A stretch of 36,549 nucleotides of DNA from Opitutaceae bacterium (GCA_024711005.1 JANJTQ010000022.1:1-36549); one strand, 5' to 3'. Shown: positions 7,824 to 17,293, numbered from the stretch's first letter. Program-made: numbers and translations. Notes: generated by a model from the sequence alone, not told the origin.

Positions 7824-9950
7824 ATGAAACATCTCGCCTCGACCACCACGGGCATCGGCACCGCGGACGAACCCGTCCGCCACGTTGATCTCCGCAATGA
7901 ACTCTCCTCGGACGCCCGGCTCAACTACGGCACCTGGACACATGACGACGCCGGTCTGCCGTGCTTCGACGGTCACTTCAAGGGAGCCGCCGCCGTCGAG
8001 CGTCCGTTCCTTCACGGGATCTCCAGCGGACGGTTGCAAGCGCTGATCAACCGGTGGGGGCTGGTCCATCTCTTCACGACTGAGGGCGGCTACACCGACC
8101 TTTCCGCCAACACGTTCAAGGGCCGCAGCGGGCTATACCTGGAACTGGAGACCAACGGAGAGCGACACACCTTGATTCATTCCGGGCTAACCCGGCCTCG
8201 CGCCATTCGCTACGGAACCGGCTATGCCCTTTTCTGCGGAGTCTGGCACGACGGGCGCGGCAGTGCGCTTTATGTGGAGCAAGAATTCTACACTCCTCCC
8301 GACCGCCACTCCCGCATGCTCGCGCGCTTTCATGTTCGCAACGTCGGTGGTCAGCCGCTGAACGGTCGCGTGATCGTGCGGGCGGATGTCGAACCCGACC
8401 GGCAGTCCGGCCCATCGCCTCGCGTTCTGCGCAAGGCACCCGGTCGCGTGACGTGGACCGGATTCCACCGCGGACTTGGCGACTATCAACTCTCGGCCCC
8501 TTCCGACTTCGATGCCTGCGAACCTGAAGGCGTTTCACTGCTCCTCGCCGCCCCTCTCTCGCTGCCGACACAGGGCACCCGCACCTTCACGGCTCAAGTC
8601 GGCTATGGTCCGACCCCGCTTCCCCCCGTGATCACACCCGAGGCATCTCGCGAAGCCTGGGCCCGGCGCCTCTCGCGCCTCACATTCTCCGACCAGGAGG
8701 CGTGGATGCGCGATGAAGCCCGGTGGAGCGCAGGCCAATTGTATTCCCATGAAGCCTGGGACTCCTCGGTCGGGGAACACTACATCAACCTCGGTGGCTA
8801 TGGGTGGATCGGCTTCGGCGCGCGCGAGGTCCCCGAGACGGCCCTCACCGTGGCGGCGCACGATCCCGACCTCGCGCTGACGTGCCTGCGCTGGACCGCC
8901 AAGATCCAATACGCCAGCGGCGACATCCCTCACTGCCATGCGTTTCGCCGGCCCGCCGCCGGAGAAACGCTTTCGACCGGCCATAAAGAAAGCGACAACG
9001 AGATCTGGTTCGTTCTCGCCTGCGCCGAGGTCGTGCAAACAACCGGCCGGCTCGATTTTCTCGATGAACAGCTTCCGTTCTGGGAAGGCGAAACCGCCTT
9101 GTTATGGGAGCACATCCGCCGCGCCGTGGAATGGATCTTCACCGGCATCGGCGTTGGAGCCCACGGGCTCATCCGCATCGCCGACGGCGATTGGAACGAC
9201 TACCTCTCCTTCATCGGAGCGCGTGGATTCGGCGAATCGATGATGAACACCGGCATGGCCTGTTGCGCCCTGGACCGGCTGCTGCCTCTGGCGCGCGTTC
9301 GCGATCCGGAATTTGCCGAAACCTGCGAGACCCGCCTGACCTCCTTGCGTGCCGCGGCGGCGACCGGGTTCGACGGGCATTGGTTCGTGCGCGGCTACAC
9401 CGATGACGGCGCCCCTTTCGGCACCTGCGAAGAAAACCGCCTTTTCCTCAACGCCCAGAGCTGGTGCGTCCTCGGCGGCTGCGGGACGCTCGAGATGCGT
9501 GAAAGCGCCATGCGGGCCGCTCTCGAAAAATGTCACAGCGAGATCGGGCTCACCCTCATGAGCCGCCCGTACCCGTGCCCGCCGCCGGAGTATGTATCCA
9601 CTTGTCCGATACCTCCCGGAGAAGGCGAGAACTCCGGGGTGTGGCCGCAGACGGTTCACTGGGCCGTCTGGGCGCTCGCCGAACTGGGCTGGACCGACGA
9701 GGCGCTCGACGTATGGCGCCGCATGAGCCTGCGCAATCACTCCCGTTTGCACCCCGAGGTTCCCTACGGCATCTTCAATGGACCCGACTGCTACTCCTCC
9801 CATCATGCCGGCGAACGCGAAGGCTGGACCCAGGTGGAGATGCTCGAACGGGCCAAATTCCCTCCGATGAACCCGATGGTCGCCTGGCAGGCCTTCAGTC
9901 TGGCCCGCGTGAACCAATCCCTTTCCGCAAAAACCGAACAACCCGTTTAA
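7824..9950 (+). CDS. GH94-like glycoside phosphorylase (cytoplasmic)
   Basis: 708 residues from the ATG at 7824; an in-frame GTG at 7761 would add a non-conserved 21-residue leader. The N-terminal half (about 30-270) is a beta-sandwich and the C-terminal half an (alpha/alpha)6 barrel, as in cellobiose-phosphorylase-type GH94 enzymes. The barrel carries DGDWND (454-459), corresponding to the family's catalytic aspartate region (DWND), plus FGAREVPETA and SGVWPQTVHWAVWAL segments. GH94 enzymes split beta-linked disaccharides with phosphate, giving a sugar-1-phosphate. There is no signal peptide, so it should act on imported oligosaccharides. In this cluster the substrate might be a galactan or glucan product, which is inference. 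It is shorter than typical GH94 proteins (about 800). The SGNH gene follows after 3 bp, so the two are likely co-transcribed. Confidence 0.75.
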   Translation: MKHLASTTTGIGTADEPVRHVDLRNELSSDARLNYGTWTHDDAGLPCFDGHFKGAAAVERPFLHGISSGRLQALINRWGLVHLFTTEGGYTDLSANTFKGRSGLYLELETNGERHTLIHSGLTRPRAIRYGTGYALFCGVWHDGRGSALYVEQEFYTPPDRHSRMLARFHVRNVGGQPLNGRVIVRADVEPDRQSGPSPRVLRKAPGRVTWTGFHRGLGDYQLSAPSDFDACEPEGVSLLLAAPLSLPTQGTRTFTAQVGYGPTPLPPVITPEASREAWARRLSRLTFSDQEAWMRDEARWSAGQLYSHEAWDSSVGEHYINLGGYGWIGFGAREVPETALTVAAHDPDLALTCLRWTAKIQYASGDIPHCHAFRRPAAGETLSTGHKESDNEIWFVLACAEVVQTTGRLDFLDEQLPFWEGETALLWEHIRRAVEWIFTGIGVGAHGLIRIADGDWNDYLSFIGARGFGESMMNTGMACCALDRLLPLARVRDPEFAETCETRLTSLRAAAATGFDGHWFVRGYTDDGAPFGTCEENRLFLNAQSWCVLGGCGTLEMRESAMRAALEKCHSEIGLTLMSRPYPCPPPEYVSTCPIPPGEGENSGVWPQTVHWAVWALAELGWTDEALDVWRRMSLRNHSRLHPEVPYGIFNGPDCYSSHHAGEREGWTQVEMLERAKFPPMNPMVAWQAFSLARVNQSLSAKTEQPV

Positions 9951-9953
9951 CCC

Positions 9954-10697
9954 ATGAAAATCCAAAACATTCTGAACGCCCTGCTGTTCACCGGCCTGTT
10001 GTCGCTGACAGGACCGTTGTTCGCCCAAGACGGGCCCTCGCCCTATCCGGGCGTCAAGGACGAGGCCTCCTGGCCGGGCGTCGGCCCGATTCGTTTCGGC
10101 GAGTGGATGGAGCAGAATCGCCAGTCTTTCTGGACCCTGCGCGAAAAACAACAGGGCGCGGTCGTGTTCGTCGGCGATTCGTTGATCGGCGGCTGGAAAA
10201 ACGTCGGCCTGGCGTTCCCCGGGCTGAAGGTCGCCAATCGCGGCATCGGCGGCGACGTCAGCCGCGGCACGCTCTTCCGCTTCCAAGAAGACGTGGTGGA
10301 CCTCAATCCGCGGGCGATCGTCTTGTGCGTGGGCACCAACGATCTCAGCGCACACGGCAACCCGGAGCACGTCGTTGCCAACATCTCCGCGATGGTCGAT
10401 CTGGCCCGCAAAGCCAACCCGTCCGTTCCCATCGTGATTTCCACGATTCCTCCGCGCGACGCGCCCAAGGCGCCGATCAAACCGGGCGCGCTGAAGGATC
10501 TTAACACCCGTCTCGTCGGATTCGGCATCGGCAAGCAGAACCTGGTTGTCGTCGATCTCTTCACGGCGCTCTCCACACCCGAAGGCGCGCCGGATCCCCG
10601 ATACATCGGCAAGGACGGCATTCACATCCTGCCGGCCGGCTTCGATCAACTGGCCGAATTGCTGCGCCCCGCCTTTCAATCGCTCGGAATAAAATAA
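9954..10697 (+). CDS. Secreted SGNH/GDSL hydrolase (esterase-like), copy 1
   Basis: 247 residues with a signal peptide (MKIQNILNALLFTGLLSLTG, cut near LFAQ). SGNH blocks are visible: block I VGDSLIGGW with the nucleophile Ser, block II NRGIGGDVS with the oxyanion Gly, block III GTND with Asn, and block V KDGIH with the Asp-His pair. These enzymes are usually esterases, for example acetyl esterases on polysaccharides. The mature part begins DGPSPYPGVKDEASWPG and is clearly paralogous to 17304-18053, with more than half of aligned residues the same by eye. It starts 3 bp after the GH94-like gene. Removal of ester groups from the polysaccharide attacked by the neighbouring enzymes is a reasonable role but is inferred from context. 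Confidence 0.88.
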   Translation: MKIQNILNALLFTGLLSLTGPLFAQDGPSPYPGVKDEASWPGVGPIRFGEWMEQNRQSFWTLREKQQGAVVFVGDSLIGGWKNVGLAFPGLKVANRGIGGDVSRGTLFRFQEDVVDLNPRAIVLCVGTNDLSAHGNPEHVVANISAMVDLARKANPSVPIVISTIPPRDAPKAPIKPGALKDLNTRLVGFGIGKQNLVVVDLFTALSTPEGAPDPRYIGKDGIHILPAGFDQLAELLRPAFQSLGIK

Positions 10698-10705
10698 TCC
10701 CCCGC

Positions 10706-10731
10706 GAGGCTGCGCGTCTTCGCGCAGCCTC
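10706..10731. terminator. Perfect 11-bp hairpin between SGNH copy 1 and the pseudopilin gene
   Basis: GAGGCTGCGCG / CGCGCAGCCTC with loop TCTT starts 9 bp after the SGNH stop. No T-run follows on the plus strand (CTCCCTCG), so it may be a weak terminator, an mRNA-stabilising stem or a short repeat rather than a classical intrinsic terminator. Confidence 0.5.
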
Positions 10732-10773
10732 CTCCCTCGTTCGGTTTCACCCCCTCGTTTCGTTTACCCCGCC

Positions 10774-13700
10774 ATGAAGTCCCGCGCCCCTTCCCCCCGG
10801 CGTCGTCAGTCCGGTTTCGCCCTGCTGATCACCATCACTCTGCTGGCCTTTCTGGTGCTGCTGCTGGTCTCCCTCGCCGCGCTCACGCGTGTCGAAACCC
10901 AGGTCGCGGCGAACAACCAACAACTTTCCCAAGCCCGCCAAAACGCGCTCATGGCGCTGAATATCGGGCTGGGCCGCCTGCAGGAGACCGCCGGCCCGGA
11001 CACCCGGGTCACCGCCACCGGCGACATTGTCGCCAACCGCAACGTCGATAAAAAACACTGGACCGGTGTCTGGGACACCACCGCAACGGGAGCGGATAAA
11101 AACATCGGATGGCTCGTCTCCGGCACGGCTCCGGCCGGTTCCCCCGGAGTGGGCACCGTCCTTGCCGCCGGGCCGGAAAACTCGCTGGTCGAGCTCGTCG
11201 GCGGCGGATCAACCGATGTTTCCGCGGACGATCCGGCGAACAATCGAGTCCGCGTGGAGACCGTCCCCATCAAAGCCCCGGGCATCCCCGGACAGGATCC
11301 GCTTACCGAAACCACCATCGGCAACTACGCCTATTGGGTAGGCGACGAAGGAGTAAAGGCCAAGGTATCGGTCACTGATCCGTGGGCCGACCCATTCGAT
11401 GAAACGCTGGCCGCCTTGATTGGCAGCCCGCCTCTGATGACGAAACCGGAAGCGGAAACACGGGCGGAAACCTACCGGTTCGTCGCCGCCCAACGCAACG
11501 GCATCGAAGGCGTCGATGCGGTCGATGGCACGCCCATCGGCGACGGCTACGCGGCCTCGGATACGGTATTCAAAGCCGCACTACCCAAACTGTTGACGCT
11601 TGCTCAAATGCCACTCGCAAGCACCGGGATCGCCGGGCAGGTCAGCTTGGCGGCTGCGCGCCAGAATCGTTTTCATGACCTCACCGTCGACAGTGTCGGA
11701 CTGCTCACCAACGTCGTCTCCGGCGGTTTCAAAAAGGATCTGTCCGCCTGGGTCGCGACTTCTTCGCCTGCCTCACCCGCGCTCAACGACTTGATTATCG
11801 AGGGCGCCTCGTCCGACACGTCCAAATACGGACTACCCAAGTGGGGTCTTCTTCACAACTACGCTAGGACCCTGGAAAACGGAAATACGGTTCCACCCCG
11901 CCAACAAACGGCCACTCAACAAGGCGTCTACCCCGTCCTCACCTACGCCCGGATAGGCTACAACGTGAGCTGCCCGGCGGCGACCGAGCCTTACAAAGTC
12001 CACATCATGCCCATCGTTGCGTTGTGGAACCCCTACAACGTTCCCATCGCGGCCCATACTTACGAAGTCTGCTTCGCCTATGTTTCGGCCCACCCGGATG
12101 TCACCGATGACACCAAATCGCTTCGCCTGGGCTTCTATTTCCAGGGCCAGCCGAGCGGAGCCTATTTCTTTCCCGAAACGCTTCGCGTCGGAAGCACCCC
12201 TTACGGGACGGGAACGGGCGCGCAACGGGAGTTCTGGCGTTTCAAAATCCACACCAAACGCCTCGAACCCGGCGAAATCCGTCTCTACACCATCGATCCC
12301 GCCTTCGACGGGCTTCAGTACCAAAGCGGCGTGACCACCCTGAGCGACACCACGGTCGCCCCCGACAACTCCGTGTTCGTGCAGGGCAGTCCGCTGAGCA
12401 CCGCGCAACTCGCCGCCAACACCTACTGGTACACGCTTCCGGAACACGCCGATGTGAGTAAACCGCAGGTCGCCCGGATGGAAATCCTCCTCACCGAACC
12501 GCCCCCTTCCGGCCTGGATGTCCCCCAGACCAACGCCGCGCTTCGCGACTACGCTTATCAGCGGATACTCGGCACCGGTATGTTTTGGCTGCCCAACACC
12601 GGCCTGATCACCATCCCTCCTGAAAACACCGGCGTCCCTCTCATTTACCAGCGCATTGAGCTGACGATGTCCACGCTGCCCGTCGGCGAGGCCCACCAGT
12701 TCTACCGCAATCCCCAAAGCACCCCGCGCTGGCTCGCCATGATCAATCCGCAGGCGGCGATCTCCCTCCGGAAACCGTTGCTTGAAAACAATCCATCCCC
12801 CACCACGCAGCGTCAGCTCAACTACAACCTGTCGTATTTGACCGAGGACTACATCAACAATCCCGCGCCCGCCTGCGTCTATCGCGAACCGCCTCAAACG
12901 GACAACGGCTACGTCTCCGCCGGAACCCGCGTCTCCACCACCGGCGCCGCCCAACGGCTCGTTGTACGCGAATTCCAACCGGCGGACGCGCCCCTCTTCT
13001 CGCTGGCTCAACTCCAGCATGCGAATGTCGCCACGTTGAATGTGAACCCGCCCTACACAATCGGAAATTCGCTCGCCAATCTCTACGTCCCGCGCAGCAC
13101 CGACGATGCAATGTCCCCGGAGTTGATCACCGATTCGTTCGCCACCACGCCGGATTCGGGCTTCCCCGACAACGGCACGTTCAATCGCATCTACGACCTG
13201 TCCTACCTCCTGAATAAAACCCTGTGGGACGACTACTTTTTTTCCACCGTTCCCGACACCCTCCAGCCGGAGCAGGCCCTCTCGCGCCACTACCGCCTGC
13301 CCAACGCCCGTTACCAATTCAATTGGAGAAACGGCTCTCCCACTTCGGCCGAATACGACGGCGTCAAGACGATCGACAACGCGGCCGCCCACCTGCTCGT
13401 CAACGGCGGTTTCAACGCCAACTCCACCTCCGAACAGGCGTGGCGCGCCTTGCTCCACAGCCACAACGGCATCGAAACCGCCCCCAACGACAAGACTCAC
13501 GTCTTCTCGCGCTTCTCCCGCCCGCTCGCCTCGGCCGAACCGAACGCCACCTGGCTCGGCTACCGCATTCTCTCCGATCAGGAGATCAATGCGCTTGCCG
13601 CGGCGATCGTAGCCGAGATTCGTCTCCGCGGCCCGTCCCTCTCGCTCGCCGAGTTCATCAACCGTCGCCTCGCCGCCGACGACACCGGACTCAAGGGCCC

Positions 13701-14202
13701 TCTTCAAGCCGCCATCGACAACGCCTCGCTTGCCGCGGTCGGCAACCTCAACAACATCGCGCCGTTCAACAACGGCCTTCCAGCCGACACCTACCCGCGC
13801 GACGTAAAAGACAACTTGGGCTACAACTACCCTCACTCCGGCGATCCCGAACAACAAGTCATCTACCTGGGCGGCACCAGCACCACGTCCCCGTCCGCGT
13901 CGCGCGCCGCATTCGCGCCAGGTTATCTCACTCAGGCCGATCTGCTCACCGCGCTCGGCCCGATCCTCACCGTCCGCTCCGATACCTTCCGCATTCGCGC
14001 CTACGGCGATTCCGTGAATCCCACGACCGGCGCGGTTGACGGCCGGGCTTGGTGCGAAGCCATTGTCCAACGCCTGCCTGATTACGTCGATCCGGGTGAT
14101 GATGTCACCGCCTCCCCCGGCTCCCTCAACCCCACCAACCAGACCTTCGGACGACGCTTCAAAATCGTCTCATTCCGCTGGCTCGCCTCTCATGAAATCT
14201 AA
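10774..14202 (+). CDS. Giant pseudopilin-like protein (verrucomicrobial cassette protein A type)
   Basis: 1142 residues. The N-terminus has a basic stretch RRRQSG followed by FALLITITLLAFLVLLLV, a prepilin-peptidase-type leader with cleavage expected after the Gly and one transmembrane helix. The position-5 glutamate of major pilins is absent, as in the large minor pseudopilin GspK. The rest is a long secreted region with no catalytic motif I can name. The C-terminus RRFKIVSFRWL is a pattern I associate with 'Verru_Chthon cassette protein A', a family of huge pilin-like proteins in Verrucomicrobia normally encoded with three smaller pilin-like partners. Those partners are missing here. The gene sits between polysaccharide enzymes and overlaps the next gene by 11 bp. 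Surface display or substrate attachment is a guess. Confidence 0.7.
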   Translation: MKSRAPSPRRRQSGFALLITITLLAFLVLLLVSLAALTRVETQVAANNQQLSQARQNALMALNIGLGRLQETAGPDTRVTATGDIVANRNVDKKHWTGVWDTTATGADKNIGWLVSGTAPAGSPGVGTVLAAGPENSLVELVGGGSTDVSADDPANNRVRVETVPIKAPGIPGQDPLTETTIGNYAYWVGDEGVKAKVSVTDPWADPFDETLAALIGSPPLMTKPEAETRAETYRFVAAQRNGIEGVDAVDGTPIGDGYAASDTVFKAALPKLLTLAQMPLASTGIAGQVSLAAARQNRFHDLTVDSVGLLTNVVSGGFKKDLSAWVATSSPASPALNDLIIEGASSDTSKYGLPKWGLLHNYARTLENGNTVPPRQQTATQQGVYPVLTYARIGYNVSCPAATEPYKVHIMPIVALWNPYNVPIAAHTYEVCFAYVSAHPDVTDDTKSLRLGFYFQGQPSGAYFFPETLRVGSTPYGTGTGAQREFWRFKIHTKRLEPGEIRLYTIDPAFDGLQYQSGVTTLSDTTVAPDNSVFVQGSPLSTAQLAANTYWYTLPEHADVSKPQVARMEILLTEPPPSGLDVPQTNAALRDYAYQRILGTGMFWLPNTGLITIPPENTGVPLIYQRIELTMSTLPVGEAHQFYRNPQSTPRWLAMINPQAAISLRKPLLENNPSPTTQRQLNYNLSYLTEDYINNPAPACVYREPPQTDNGYVSAGTRVSTTGAAQRLVVREFQPADAPLFSLAQLQHANVATLNVNPPYTIGNSLANLYVPRSTDDAMSPELITDSFATTPDSGFPDNGTFNRIYDLSYLLNKTLWDDYFFSTVPDTLQPEQALSRHYRLPNARYQFNWRNGSPTSAEYDGVKTIDNAAAHLLVNGGFNANSTSEQAWRALLHSHNGIETAPNDKTHVFSRFSRPLASAEPNATWLGYRILSDQEINALAAAIVAEIRLRGPSLSLAEFINRRLAADDTGLKGPLQAAIDNASLAAVGNLNNIAPFNNGLPADTYPRDVKDNLGYNYPHSGDPEQQVIYLGGTSTTSPSASRAAFAPGYLTQADLLTALGPILTVRSDTFRIRAYGDSVNPTTGAVDGRAWCEAIVQRLPDYVDPGDDVTASPGSLNPTNQTFGRRFKIVSFRWLASHEI

Positions 14203-14986
14203 CCGCTCCTCCTTCTGTGCGACGGTCACCGTGCTCATGATCCTTCTGGGCATCGCCCCCGCCGCCCACGCCCTCCAGTTTCGCCTGCTCGGCTGGTCTT
14301 CCGACGATATCGATCTGCTCTTCGGCGAAAAAAAACCGATCGAACTGAGCGTATCGGTCAGCGGATTCTCGCCGGTGTACGAATTCAAAGGCGACGGACC
14401 GCTCGTCCTCTACAAAGAGGTGCTCAACGACAAGGGCCTGCCCGTGCGACAGACCGCCTGCACGGTGACGATCCCGAAGGGAATGGAAAAAGGAATTCTG
14501 ATTCTCGTCCCCGGTGACAGCTCGCGTGCGGCCAGCCGAAAGGTCGTCGCCAGAAGACACGAAGGTCCGGCCACTCCCGATGCGCCGCTCATCTATGATT
14601 ATATCCTGCTCGACGACTCCGAAGCGGCTCGTCCGTCCGGCACGATCGAGTTTCACAATTTCTCCAGTCTGCCCATCGCTCTCAAAGTCGAGACGCATCA
14701 AGTCGTGCTCGCTCCGAAGGAAAAAGCCCAGGTTCCCCTCCAGCCCGGAGTCAAACGGCTGGCGTTTCGCGCCGCCGCCCAACTGGGTGGAAAATGGAAG
14801 GTCTTCCTTACCAACCCGCTCACCACGCGCGGCCCCGATCGCATGATGGTCGTCCTGCGCGACGGTCCGCCCTCCTCGCAATCCGATGCCACCGGCGAAC
14901 CCAATATCCGGATGATCTCACTCTACGACTGGCCCGCACGTCCGGCGCCATCGACAACGCAACTCCTCTCGTCGGCTTCACGATAA
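14192..14986 (+). CDS. Secreted protein of unknown function, partner of the pseudopilin gene
   Basis: 264 residues from the ATG at 14192, chosen because it gives a signal peptide (MKSNRSSFCATVTVLMILLG, cut near AHA); an earlier in-frame ATG at 14036 would lie deep inside the upstream gene. I do not recognise the family. The mature part looks all-beta, with alternating hydrophobic strands (IELSVSVSGFSPVYEF, LVLYKEVLN, CTVTIPKGMEKGILILVPG, IKVETHQVVLAP-like segments) and no cysteine pair or catalytic motif. It begins inside the last codons of the pseudopilin-like gene, an 11-bp overlap, so the two are probably made together, and this protein may be a periplasmic or pilus-associated partner. That relation is inferred from the overlap alone. 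Confidence 0.75.
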   Translation: MKSNRSSFCATVTVLMILLGIAPAAHALQFRLLGWSSDDIDLLFGEKKPIELSVSVSGFSPVYEFKGDGPLVLYKEVLNDKGLPVRQTACTVTIPKGMEKGILILVPGDSSRAASRKVVARRHEGPATPDAPLIYDYILLDDSEAARPSGTIEFHNFSSLPIALKVETHQVVLAPKEKAQVPLQPGVKRLAFRAAAQLGGKWKVFLTNPLTTRGPDRMMVVLRDGPPSSQSDATGEPNIRMISLYDWPARPAPSTTQLLSSASR

Positions 14987-15012
14987 GACGACGATCATAC
15001 CTGACGCATCAC

Positions 15013-15031
15013 GTAGTGAATCGACCACTAC
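15013..15031. promoter_or_regulatory. Inverted repeat upstream of the GH50-type gene
   Basis: GTAGTG-AATCGAC-CACTAC, 25 bp before the start at 15056. Identical arms with the same 7-bp spacing occur within the terminator at 5863-5881. It could be an operator for the cluster regulator or a small repeat. No T-run follows, so it is not an intrinsic terminator. Confidence 0.35.
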
Positions 15032-15055
15032 AGCGAATCGTCCTTTCGCCCTTTC

Positions 15056-17293
15056 ATGAAGTTATCCCGAGCCCTCCCTTTCCTCGCACTCCCCTGGCTT
15101 CTTAACGCCGGACCGATCGCCGGTGCCCCGTCTTCCGGGTTCGTGCTGGATCGTTACGGGCAAAGCACCCGCAAGGACTACCCGGGCAAAATCACCGAGG
15201 ACGCCCAGCTCCACGCCGATTCCACCACTCCGTTGGTTTCGCTCGCCGGTGGTCCCACGCTCGATGCGTTCGGCGGGCTTGCCGGCAGCGGTGGGAAATA
15301 CGGCCTGAGCAAAACCGGTTTCTTCCATGTCACCACAATCAAGGACCGCCACGTGCTGGTCACCCCCGAGGGAAATCTTTTTTTTCAACTCGGCGTATGC
15401 GGTATCGCCAACACCGACGACTACACCTTGGTAAAGGGCCGGGAACAGATCTACGAGTGGCTGCCAGCCAAGGACCCGGACAACGAGTTTGCCTCCGCGT
15501 GGCGCCCGGGCTCCGACGGGATCTTCTCGTTCTACATCGCAAACTGGATCCGCAAATACCAACGCCCGTTCACCTTCGATGAATGGTCCGGACAGGTCGT
15601 CGACCGCCTGCGCGCTTGGGGCTTCAACAGCGCCGGCGCGTTCTCCGTTTATTCAAAGACCATGCGGGAGCGCGGGTTTCCGTATGTGGCCATGGCCACT
15701 CCGAACATCGGCATGGGGTTGCGAATGCTGCCCGGCCGAATCGGCACGACCGAGGTGATGGACCCGTTCGCTTCCGGCAACGCGGAGAAACTGGCCGCGG
15801 CCTACCACAGTCGCCACGCGAACAAAACCTCCGCCGACCCGCTGCTGATCGGTTACTTCCTCGGCAACGAGCAACACTTCGAAAACATTCCGAAAGTCGT
15901 TCCGGCCTGCGGCACGGATGTCGCCGCCAAACTCCGCCTCGTCGCGCTCCTGCGGGAGAAATACGAGTCGATCGAACGCTTCAACACCGCCTGGAAACCC
16001 GCCTCGCCGTTCGCCTCCTTCCACCAGGTCGCGGCAACACCACTCGTCGTCTCCACCGATGAGGCCGCCACCGACGTACGCGCCTATTTCGAACTCTTCC
16101 TCGAAACCTATTACGAGATGGTTTCGACCGCCCTGCGCCGCGCCGATCCCAACCATCTCCTCATCGGCAGCCGCCTCACACCCGGCACGTCCAGCAACCA
16201 GACCGTTGTCCGCATCAGCGGGAAATACACCGACGTCGTCAGCATCAACTATTACACATTCGGCATTGAAAAAGAGTTCTTAGAACGCGTTCACACTTGG
16301 AGCGGTGGCAAGCCGCTGCTCCTGAGCGAATGGTATTACGCCACCACCGAACAGGGCCTCAACGCCCCCAACGAGGTCGCCAACGATCGCGAGCGCGGCA
16401 TGGCCTATCGCAACTACATCGAGCAATCCGCCGCGCTTCCTTTCGTCATCGGCGCCCAGTGGTTCATCTATACCGATCAGTCCATCACCGGACGTTTCTT
16501 CGAAGGTTTCACCGGCGAAGGCTACAACACCGGTCTGGTCAACGTGGTCGACCGCCCCTACCCCGAGCTCGTTCGTCAGGCCGCCGAAACGCATGCCCGC
16601 ATCTTCGATGTAATGCTGGGGACAACGCCTCCGTTCAAACACGAGGATCCTCGCTTCACCGGCATCCGCACCGACACCCGCAAGACGTTGACCATCCCTC
16701 GCGCGTTGCCCGGTCTGCGCATCGACGGGACCACCGGCAACTGGCCGGGCCGCCCCGCCGAGTCGCTCACGAGCCAGGGCCACGCGCTCGGCGCAATCGA
16801 CCCTGCCTTTCGCGGAGACTTCCGCCTCTGCTGGGATGACGAATACCTCTACGTGTTTGTCCAGGCGAAGGACGCCACCCCCATGCTCAATCCCAAGCCG
16901 CCGGCCTACCTTTGGGCGGCCGACGGGGTGGAACTTTTCATCGGAGCCCGCGAACTCGACAAGCCCGGGACCATGCTTTTCAGCGATCGCCAGATCCTGC
17001 TCGGTGCCGGTGGCGCGGGCAAAATCCACATCGTGGATCATCCCGACGCCGCTTCACGCTGCACCGTCCTCGCCATCAAGGACGTCGACGGCGAAGGCTA
17101 TGTGATCTCCGCCGCCATTCCGTGGGACGTACTCGATATCGACCCGTCGTCCACTCGCGAACTGCTCTTCGACATCGCCCTCAATAACAGCAACGACGGC
17201 GCGCAACGCCATCAACAGATCGTCTGGAACGGCACCTCGCAGAACTCCGGCGACCGTCGCTTTTGGGGCCGTGCCCGACTCACCGACAACTAA
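15056..17293 (+). CDS. Secreted GH50-type beta-agarase-like enzyme with C-terminal CBM9-like domain
   Basis: 745 residues with a signal peptide (about 1-23, LNAGPIAGA). Residues about 65-530 resemble GH50 agarases. The segment LSKTGFFHVTTIKDRHVLVT then PEGNLFFQLGV (about 84-114) matches the region before the barrel. The likely acid/base is E272 in GYFLGNE, the likely nucleophile E425 in LLLSEWYY, and GAQWFIYTDQ (466-475) forms the following aromatic strand. GH50 enzymes release short neoagaro-oligosaccharides from agarose. Residues about 555-745 look like a CBM9/DOMON-type carbohydrate-binding domain (FRLCWDDEYLYVFVQAKD, then DGVELFIG). Substrate assignment to agar is inference from the family. 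It is followed 10 bp later by an SGNH hydrolase and preceded by the pseudopilin pair. No transporter is close. Confidence 0.82.
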   Translation: MKLSRALPFLALPWLLNAGPIAGAPSSGFVLDRYGQSTRKDYPGKITEDAQLHADSTTPLVSLAGGPTLDAFGGLAGSGGKYGLSKTGFFHVTTIKDRHVLVTPEGNLFFQLGVCGIANTDDYTLVKGREQIYEWLPAKDPDNEFASAWRPGSDGIFSFYIANWIRKYQRPFTFDEWSGQVVDRLRAWGFNSAGAFSVYSKTMRERGFPYVAMATPNIGMGLRMLPGRIGTTEVMDPFASGNAEKLAAAYHSRHANKTSADPLLIGYFLGNEQHFENIPKVVPACGTDVAAKLRLVALLREKYESIERFNTAWKPASPFASFHQVAATPLVVSTDEAATDVRAYFELFLETYYEMVSTALRRADPNHLLIGSRLTPGTSSNQTVVRISGKYTDVVSINYYTFGIEKEFLERVHTWSGGKPLLLSEWYYATTEQGLNAPNEVANDRERGMAYRNYIEQSAALPFVIGAQWFIYTDQSITGRFFEGFTGEGYNTGLVNVVDRPYPELVRQAAETHARIFDVMLGTTPPFKHEDPRFTGIRTDTRKTLTIPRALPGLRIDGTTGNWPGRPAESLTSQGHALGAIDPAFRGDFRLCWDDEYLYVFVQAKDATPMLNPKPPAYLWAADGVELFIGARELDKPGTMLFSDRQILLGAGGAGKIHIVDHPDAASRCTVLAIKDVDGEGYVISAAIPWDVLDIDPSSTRELLFDIALNNSNDGAQRHQQIVWNGTSQNSGDRRFWGRARLTDN

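Noticed and set aside
9102-10679. Minus-strand open frame of 525 codons over the GH94-like and SGNH genes
   Set aside because: It spans the ends of two well-supported genes and has no recognisable domain; GC-driven shadow.
11833-14070. Long minus-strand open frame (745 codons) opposite the pseudopilin-like gene
   Set aside because: Its product is a low-complexity Gly/Arg/Val/Glu-rich sequence typical of the antisense of a GC-rich gene, and the plus strand carries a coherent protein with signal segment and overlapping partner.
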